A stretch of DNA of 21,375 nt from Chara braunii (Eukaryota > Streptophyta > Charophyceae > Charales > Characeae). The position numbers were made by a program, and so were the translations under genes. The notes beneath the pieces are model-generated. The model made no database searches, was not told where the DNA came from, and was given only the letters and a program-made list of their open reading frames with translations. The stretch lies in assembly GCA_003427395.1 (NCBI GenBank), contig BFEA01000007.1, positions 4,009,830 through 4,031,204 on the forward strand, written 5' to 3'. Shown here piece after piece: positions 15,650-21,375 of this stretch (position 1 is the first letter of the stretch; each line of letters begins with the position of its first letter).

Positions 15650-17855
15650 CGTGAGTCCAGCATACGCCTTCCGTTACCATACTGATAATGACATTCTACA
15701 ATCCCTACCCCTGAAGCCTCGACTTCAGATCATCTTTCCCCAAAATGCATTCCTTCCAGTGTTTACGACCAGCCAGCTTAGAGAAGATAATAATGATAAT
15801 ATATCACGATAATATTGCATTTATAAATATAAAAAATTCATAATTATAATACTTATGAAAAAAAATGTTACCATAGTAACTGACACCAACAATACCCAGA
15901 ACAACCAAACGCATTATATGTAAGCTAGCACATACAAATACTTCATAGTAAGCTTATATCAACAAACATTTCATATGATAGATACGTTATGATCCGAGAT
16001 AAAACCGCTAACAACTAGCACTCTTAAACATAATATCAACGAGAGCACCACATTTTACTCCCTTAGCTTTGGCAGAAGTATACTGTGGCGAGGGACAGTG
16101 TAAGCCTCTTTAGAAAGGATGTCATCTAGACTCCCCGAGCTTCACTCAAGAATCAAGCCTCACTGCTTCTTCCTCCGATTCCAGCACTCGCTCCTTGTCG
16201 GCCATTGCCGACAAAGTAAACAACCTCGCCATACACGCTTCGGGATGCGCTATCCTGTCCTGTGCTGGTGAACCCACTTAACGCAAAAATAGTCGGGGAT
16301 TCACCCCCTACCTCTTTGTGGCAAGTAGTAGTTGCTTTCCTCATAGGCCATGGTCTGACAAGGCTCAAACACTTTCCTCCTATTCAGTAGTAGTGTAGAT
16401 ATTTTATCACGGGAGATATAACAACAACACCCCACTAGGAACATAGTTCCGACGTGGGTCTCACTACTCCTTACAAGACAAAATTATAACTTCTTCAAAA
16501 TCATATTTCAGGGGAACAATAACATATGATTGCAACCTCTCTTAGGGTAGATCTTACACATTGATTATTTCCCGGGAAGAACTTATCTCATGGAAGTGGT
16601 CACTCCATTCACATCTGAATTCGCATCAGACGTGGATTCTGCGCAATGCCTCTACCCTTCTTTGAGGAGCAAACCAAACTCATAAACTTAATAATCAGCT
16701 ATAAGTCGATGATTAGACTTGAGGTACTCATATAAATCCTTGCAGACTGAATAGTTCAAATACATACTCCAAATGCATCGCCCATGTTAAATATTTATGA
16801 CAAGGATAATTATTAAAGGAATACAATCATCAAGCACATTTGCCTCACATAATTAGACATCAGGCAAGCATACTCAGATAAGATCTGACATATAGAAATG
16901 AGTTCAACATATAACTCAAAAAAGATGCCCTTAGAAGAAAATAGTCTCAAGTCCCTAGCTCCAACCCCATAAATTCAAGTGGATGGTCCAAACCTGGAAA
17001 GGTTCAAGCGAAGGTTCAACATTAATATACAACTCATTGCCCCATCAAAGGCAAGCAGAATAGTCTAAGTGTTAGCTCCTTCACTGTTACTCTGACTACC
17101 TTTAGGGTCAGATATCCTCCTTTTCCCAAAAACGGTGACATGCAGATCTACTACTTCTCGTAGTCTCTTCTATTGAGGTCATAGCATGACATTCCCTGCG
17201 TCTATCTGCTGCCTTATATGCCTAGTTCAAACACATTACGCAGGGCAGACCTCACATTATCATGGTTATATAATCCGAACAACCACTTAGAAACCAGACT
17301 CAAGGATCCCAATCCATACTCACAAAGACTTTCAACGTCCTCAGCTTAACTCTCCTCGAAGTCCCTCGATGACTTCTAACGTAGTAGGCCTTTTTACTCA
17401 TCCTCTGTCTCGCCCTAAAGCCAAAATACCCCACTACTCTCTTGACCACTCAGGTAACTCTCCTTAGCCATAATGGGTACCTTGTGAGGCTAAATCCCAC
17501 AACAAGCATGCTTAGTCATGTTGATACCACCGCATCTCACCTCAGTCATATCAACCATACAAGGCATCATCCAAAAACTCACAAATTTCTAAAGTCAGAA
17601 GAGGGTATTTATTAACTTCATCTACTACGATACTAGTCAAAGTACTTGATTGCATAGTCATAACGTCTATCCTTTCTGTGTCATTGTTACTTCACTAACC
17701 ACAACCATCTCACACAATCAATCCCCACTCGGTCTCTATCCAATACCATGAATTGATTAACCACAAAAACTTAAAGAAAAACTTCCGACTTTACCTATTT
17801 CTCACATTCCCATACCCGGATGTCGTTCCACCAGGGACAACGGTAGGCAACCGTT
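15650..17855 (-). other. Long leader between the primer binding site and gag
   Basis: About 2.2 kb lies between the 5' LTR and the first gag ATG in the sense orientation. It is AT-rich and mostly without protein-like frames. A 71-codon minus-strand frame at 16153-16368 (containing GGESPTIFALSGFTSTGQDS) has no recognisable motif. Immediately inside the primer-binding-site-like sequence is a small hairpin, AACGGT-TGCCT-ACCGTT (minus strand). Confidence 0.4.
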
Positions 17856-17874
17856 ATCCCCGGCAATGGCGCCA
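17856..17874 (-). promoter_or_regulatory. Primer-binding-site-like sequence (PBS)
   Basis: Read on the minus strand, TGGCGCCATTGCCGGGGAT begins two bases after the CTCGACA end of the 5' LTR. Retroelement PBSs start with TGG, complementary to the CCA end of a tRNA, and sit within a few bases of the LTR. The complement ends GGCGCCA and contains a T-arm-like CCCCGGC. From memory it resembles the PBS of many plant Ty3/gypsy elements that use tRNA-Asp; the primer here is not established. Confidence 0.65.
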
Positions 17875-17876
17875 CT

Positions 17877-20800
17877 TGTCGAGCGCATCGGTCCGACACC
17901 GTACAAGGCAGAGCGGGACCATCCGGCCGCGTCACGCAGGAGTTGGTTTTAAATCCTCGTCGCGAATAGACATATGGAGCTTCCGCAAACCGCTCCGGCC
18001 GTGTGCGCCAGCCATACCTCTCGCGAGCCCCTACGACAGGACAGGGCCTACGGGAGGCACGACTTACCTATAGCTTACAGGGGCTGTCACCTCCCTTCGG
18101 TGGGTGTATCCCCACCGAGCTACCAGTCCACACTACGAAAGCTAATCAGCTACAATCGCAGAGGTGGACCAGTCGAGGGCGTTTCTCGTTCGCTGTAGCA
18201 TAGGGGGTACGCGCTGTATTACGCCTCTATCCGACCCGCACGTGAACCGACATCTTGGGGGGCTGAGATCCCAAGCGCGACTCGTCGCCGGTCGACTAGG
18301 ACGCATCCCATACACCACGCGCACACACCACTATAAAGAACATAAAAATAAAAACACGCACATACATATGTACATATACTTAACAACAGAGGACAAACAA
18401 CATGACAACACTCCTAGTCTCTTAGTAGCCATCCCATAACTTTCTGATGCGAAAATCGGATAGGCATTGCGCGCGAGACTTAGTATAAAACCACGCGGAC
18501 GCAGGGCTAACTCATGTCGACTAACAATGCATGAATGCGCAAGCAGTCGTGAAGATGGCGTACTATGTAGTGCCCATAATCAAGCGGTCCCTCGTGGATC
18601 TGAGTACCGCTTATGACACTCAAGTGTCAGACTCAAAGTATCATGAGGGTCTTCCCCTTCACGACATTGCACGGCTGAAGAAATAGCCGTGTGGCCGCCG
18701 CGAGACCTCTGACCTTTGGCCTGAGCGTCTCGGCAGGCAAGGCAAATAGGCTCTGCGAGGGGGCAGATTTCTTCCCTGCAGAGTCTAGGGCTTGGGATGT
18801 CCTAGACAAGGACCTCGAATCCCGGCCCAGGACCAACGTTCGAGTAATAATTTATTAAAAAATATACAATCAATGAAGGGGTCTTTCCCCCCCTTTCTCA
18901 ACCTCAATCCCTATTTAACCCTTAATATGCGGGTCCCTCAGGCCACGCAAACTCCCACATAGATATATATATATATTTATATATTTGTATATATAAAGGG
19001 GAATAAGTATGTGACGATCACTTCACAGTGGGACCCCTCACAGCCATATATATATGTGTGATCGCAGGCAGGCCAAATCAAAATCCGCACCACATAACAT
19101 ACCTGCAATCACATCAAAGAGTCAAACAAGAGTCCATGCACTACACGGAGTCAACTCCAACCGACCTCTATACTCATACCCCTCTTTTTAGCCATGCAAG
19201 CCCCAACCTCCGACCAACCAACCATAATTAAATACTCAGTACCTTTGTTAAATGACCATTCAATAACAGTCCGGGTGAAACCAAAACAAAACAATAAAAT
19301 CACCAGGGCTAAGGCCTTTTAGGTTGAGTATTGAGGATGAGTTGGAATTGAGTCGTAAACCGACGAATCGACAACCGACATGTTATCAGTGATAACAAAA
19401 GGTGATCATCGTGGGATCAAAGCTGAATCTAGTCCAAAATCCTGAATCGAATCGTTCAAAAAAGGATCTGTAACATGAAACATGCCAATGTCCAAGCTAA
19501 GCTTATAAGCGCACAAGGAATAATCTTCATATCACGTTCTTACAGAAATCCTCCTGATAACCAAGCCTAGGTCTATCTCTGCGCACGTGCCCAAGAAAAA
19601 GGCAGACCTTTGGCATCATCCTCTCTATCCAAGGTAGATCGCCAGAATCGCCACCTGTCGAAATATAATCTAACTCCTCTAAATTAGGAAAATTTCGGCA
19701 GCGCTTCCCGTAGGAAAAGTGCCTTCTCAAAATTTATATCAGCCCGAATATGAAAACAGAAATAGCCTTTGACTTTTCAAAGTCAAATTTCGTCTAACTC
19801 CTTGAATTAGCAAAACTTTGGGCAACATTCTCTTTATAGAATGAGACTTCCGATATTTTTACTAAGCCATTTATATAAATCAGACAAGTTGAACTTTGAA
19901 GAGTCAAATTTTGACTAACTCCTTAGACTTGCAGAAATTTCGGCAGAGAAAGCGGCTTACCAAAATTCATATAAGCTAAGTTTATAATTTAAAAAGACCT
20001 TGACTTTCCAAAGTCAAATTTTATCCAACTCCCTGGATTAACAAAAATTTGGGCAACACTCCCTTTAGAAAATGAGGTTTTCCAAATTTTTACTAAGCCA
20101 AAAAGTCAGAAAAGTTGGACCCTAAAAATGACAAAATCTGACTAACTCATTGGTTTTGTAGAAATTTCGGCCGCTTCCCATAAAAAAAGTAGCTTACCAA
20201 GATTTATACAAGACCAAGTAAAATAAAAGATCCCAGAAAATGCAGAAATTGATCTAAGTAAAATAAACTTAACTTAAAAAATGCAGGAATTGAAACTAAC
20301 TCCTATGACTCTAGCACGTGGCGAGCAACTAAAACAACTACCTATCAACTGAAACTCAGACTAAGTAGTGGCCTCACTCAGTCACATGCAGGCCAAACCA
20401 CAAAGGTAAGTTCTCTCACAATCCCAAAGTCAACTTAGCAAACAATAGTTCATAGTCTTTCAATGATTTATCCCCTTATACCCAGCTTACATAGGGCATA
20501 AAGCTAGACCACCCTAACTTATGGAACATGTCTGAAGTATACACAAACACAGGGCACAACAACTTTTCTCTTATTTGGGCATGTGACTAAGCCACCCTAG
20601 TCGCCCTGAATTGTTTAGATATCCCAGCTTTATATAATTGTCTGCACTTTCGTCTTTTGAGGTAACATATAACTGAACCGATCATCTTCAGCTCAAGATT
20701 CAGCCTGCCCCTTCGTACCACAAGTTTATTCTTAATTAGTACTCTCTTCAATTGATGATAAGCTATAGTCAGAGCACCCAAACTTATGGAACCCTGTCTG

Positions 20801-21274
20801 ACTAGCCTGTTTATAGATAATATAGTAATAAAGTATAGCCAATTTATAACCCTCTGGTTCCAGCATGTGCGAGGCGTTGGGCCAAGACCACCCAAACTTA
20901 TGGAACATGTATTGGTCCTCAGCCTGGTTCGTTTCTCTTAAAACCAAAGCAGGATGAGGCTGAGTCACCCAAACTTATGGAACATGCTCAGACTTCCTCG
21001 TTCATAAGCTAAAGAAACTGACAAAACCCCAAAGTAAACAAGGGGACCAAGCCACCCAAACTTATGGAACATGCTTGGTCCCTGAAAGTCGAACACAATC
21101 AGCCCTCACAAGTCCGAGCAACCAGACCACCCAAACTTATGAAATCTGTCTGGTCCTCCAGGCAATTCAAAATAAACATAGCACTGGACCTTCCTAAACT
21201 TATGGAACTTGCCCAGCCTTTGGTTGACCCGGCCAAACTTCATGCAATACAACCTTTCTCCCATCCCCCCCCCA
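17877..21274 (-). repeat. 5' LTR (copy 2 of the 3.4-kb direct repeat)
   Basis: Collinear with 2934-6324. The same internal layout is kept: GC-rich end, TATAAAA at 18484 (plus strand), AT-rich inverted repeats, the ~120-bp A/B tandem array at about 19667-20225, and the hairpin array at 20503-21221. In a GC-rich 320-base stretch compared by eye (about 18420-18755) nearly all of some 20 differences are transitions. A further AT-rich stretch shows a mixture. The divergence means the insertion is old. Confidence 0.7.
20503..21221. repeat. Hairpin array with conserved loop (LTR 2)
   Basis: The seven core copies of LTR 1 are present here in the same order. Several stems differ from LTR 1 yet still pair, or pair better. 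GGGACCAAGC (21043-21052) and GCTTGGTCCC (21073-21082) are a perfect 10-bp stem where LTR 1 has a mismatch. ACCAGAC/GTCTGGT (21121-21127 and 21148-21154) is perfect where LTR 1 has a T-G wobble. Others have weakened: TAGTCAGAG/GTCTGACTA has one mismatch. The first hairpin lost its right arm by a short deletion near 20533. Confidence 0.87.
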
Positions 21275-21375
21275 GATCAGAGGTGGCAACTGGGATTTTT
21301 TGGAATACCTGTACCTTACCTACCCATACCCTCTTTGAAAACTAACCACCCATACCCACTGTATAGATGGCCTAC

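Larger units (their letters stand above)
2934..21274 (-). mobile_element. Giant gag-bearing LTR retrotransposon, apparently without pol (decayed)
   Basis: Two 3.4-kb direct repeats enclose an 11.55-kb interior. The minus orientation is supported independently by a primer-binding-site-like sequence beside the repeat at 17877 and by a minus-strand gag pseudogene with zinc knuckles. The full length of 18.3 kb is large for an LTR element. No protease, reverse transcriptase or integrase motif was found on the minus strand between gag and the 3' LTR, so it resembles large non-autonomous derivatives. Matching target-site duplications are not visible: the bases left of 2934 end CCCGT and those right of 21274 begin GATCA. 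Alternatives are two independent insertions of a 3.4-kb repeat, or a segmental duplication. Confidence 0.65.

Overview
This is eukaryotic, repeat-rich DNA. It has long (TC)n and (AT)n microsatellites, minisatellites, GT-AG type splice signals and multi-kilobase dispersed repeats. It has no operon structure, rRNA or convincing tRNA. The microsatellite load suggests a large-genome invertebrate such as a crustacean, but nothing in the window fixes the taxon, and a plant or alga is not excluded.

The dominant structure is two direct repeats of about 3.4 kb, at 2934-6324 and 17877-21274. I read them as the long terminal repeats (LTRs) of one old 18.3 kb retrotransposon lying on the minus strand. 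Three observations agree on that orientation. Read on the minus strand the repeats begin TG(G)n and end CTCGACA. A primer-binding-site-like sequence, TGGCGCCATTGCCGGGGAT, lies two bases inside the 5' LTR (17874 down to 17856). A decayed gag, with two CX2CX4HX4C zinc knuckles, runs on the minus strand from 15649 to about 13137. I found no protease, reverse transcriptase, RNase H or integrase in the 11.55 kb interior, so it looks like a gag-only, non-autonomous giant element, and the copy here is dead.

The 3' half of the interior carries material in the opposite orientation. Plus-strand segments between 7131 and 9663 are bounded by good splice signals (several GTAAGT donors, pyrimidine-rich acceptors) and mostly keep frame across the junctions. 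They look like a decayed intron-containing gene antisense to the element. A degenerate pyrimidine-rich tandem repeat of about 180 bp (7968-8830) fills the putative large intron. A foldback and tandem repeat complex lies at 11340-11740.

The most striking signal is a series of hairpins clustered at the U3 end of each LTR (5542-6262, again at 20503-21221). A nearly fixed 20-nt core, CACCCAAACTTATGGAACAT, repeats seven times. Each copy is flanked by a different arm sequence that is complementary to its own partner, so the loop is conserved and the stems covary. A smaller pair with another conserved loop (GGTTGCGCC) lies at 11013-11064. An eighth U3 hairpin (5634-5655) has a strong stem but keeps only a stub of the core.

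The left flank (1-2933) holds no recognisable gene. It contains microsatellites, an E-box-bearing 29-bp minisatellite, a G-run region and several foldback sequences.
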